Below are positions 62,026 through 62,196 of a DNA stretch of 62,196 nt, piece by piece; the stretch's first letter is position 1, and each line of letters starts with the position of its first letter. The DNA lies in the NCBI GenBank assembly GCA_018396415.1, contig JAGTRE010000008.1, positions 4,663 to 66,858 on the forward strand, written 5' to 3'. The DNA comes from Candidatus Bathyarchaeota archaeon. Lineage in GTDB: Archaea > Thermoproteota > Bathyarchaeia > RBG-16-48-13 > JAGTRE01. Both the position numbers and the translations under genes were made by a program. The notes below the pieces were generated by a model that did not search any database, had not been told where the DNA came from, and saw only the letters and a program-made list of their open reading frames with translations.

Positions 62026-62196
62026 TTGTTACGTCCAGTAAAGATGGAAAGAGTCCGAATATACATTTATGAAGATTACGTTGATGACGTTCTTTACCAA
62101 TTGGGTTTGCTCGAAACGATCCACCTTAGAGATATTCGTGAAAGTTTGAAGGAGTTCAAGAAGCAACTTCAACTAGTTGCACCTTCGCCACGACTG
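62026..62196 (+). CDS. atpI: V/A-type ATP synthase subunit I, N-terminal part (cut by window edge)
   Basis: The frame runs 57 codons to the window end, beginning 'LLRPVKMERVRIYIYEDYVD'. It matches the start of archaeal subunit I (the a-subunit that forms the ion channel and stator), which typically reads '-LRP-KM-RV-I-VLKDYVDDV'. GAGG lies eight bases before the TTG at 62026, so this start is preferred to the ATG at 62044. It lies 33 bases downstream of atpK. Confidence 0.75.
   Translation, partial: MLRPVKMERVRIYIYEDYVDDVLYQLGLLETIHLRDIRESLKEFKKQLQLVAPSPRL

Noticed and set aside
1-62196. CRISPR arrays, tRNA or rRNA genes and insertion sequences
   Set aside because: Reading by eye I saw no regularly spaced repeats, no cloverleaf-like sequence and no transposase. 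A tRNA scan would be needed to exclude small RNA genes.

Overview
The window comes from an anaerobic, probably heat-adapted archaeon. Archaeal markers are type II glyceraldehyde-3-phosphate dehydrogenase, thermosome, Alba, RNA polymerase subunit K, a V/A-type ATP synthase proteolipid, a DNA ligase with archaeal-style N-terminus, and TATA-box promoters. Base composition is moderate. The gene set (CODH/ACS, HdrA/Mvh, group 4 hydrogenases, ADP-forming acetyl-CoA synthetase) fits an uncultivated acetogenic or CO/H2-metabolising lineage such as Bathyarchaeia or a relative. I cannot fix the taxon from the sequence alone.

Layout. 1-5.3 kb: partial DNA ligase, KaiC-like ATPase, gap, a frameshifted pgk and a TrmB-like regulator. 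5.3-10 kb: MMPL/RND transporter with a small membrane partner that has no canonical start, decayed MntA/HepT genes, and a VapBC pair. 10-13 kb: ADP-forming acetyl-CoA synthetase alpha subunit and the nickel-maturation genes cooT and cooC. 13-14.5 kb: amino-acid permease. 14.7-22.9 kb (minus): ferredoxin, MvhG, MvhA, HdrA-MvhD fusion, HdrA, and an MvhD-ferredoxin-zinc-ribbon protein. 23-29.6 kb (plus, divergent): cooS, acsB, cdhD, cdhE. 29.6-31.7 kb: aldehyde:ferredoxin oxidoreductase and its ferredoxin. 31.8-48 kb: mostly housekeeping and metabolic genes, including a radical SAM protein interrupted by a mini-intein. 48-61 kb: two divergent group 4 [NiFe] hydrogenase operons, each carrying an HdrB gene. 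61-62.2 kb: a hypothetical protein and the start of the ATP synthase operon.

How it fits together (inference). H2 oxidation by Mvh/HdrA could supply ferredoxin to CODH/ACS. Acetyl-CoA made there could yield ATP through the ADP-forming synthetase. AOR would link carboxylates and aldehydes to ferredoxin. The membrane hydrogenases would couple ferredoxin and protons to ion pumping for the ATP synthase. HdrA lies in the cytosolic hydrogenase operon while both HdrB genes lie in the membrane hydrogenase operons, and no obvious HdrC is present. This suggests an unusual partition of heterodisulfide-reductase-type modules.

The most unusual signal is that several genes with convincing Shine-Dalgarno sequences and family-conserved N-termini lack any ATG/GTG/TTG start. 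They appear to begin at ACG (alba, cdhD, perhaps the HdrA-MvhD fusion), CTG (mvhA) or ATA (the 8.0 kb membrane protein). The only gene-free stretch over 300 bases, 8594-9076, holds decayed toxin-antitoxin genes. I saw no tRNA, rRNA, CRISPR array or insertion sequence.
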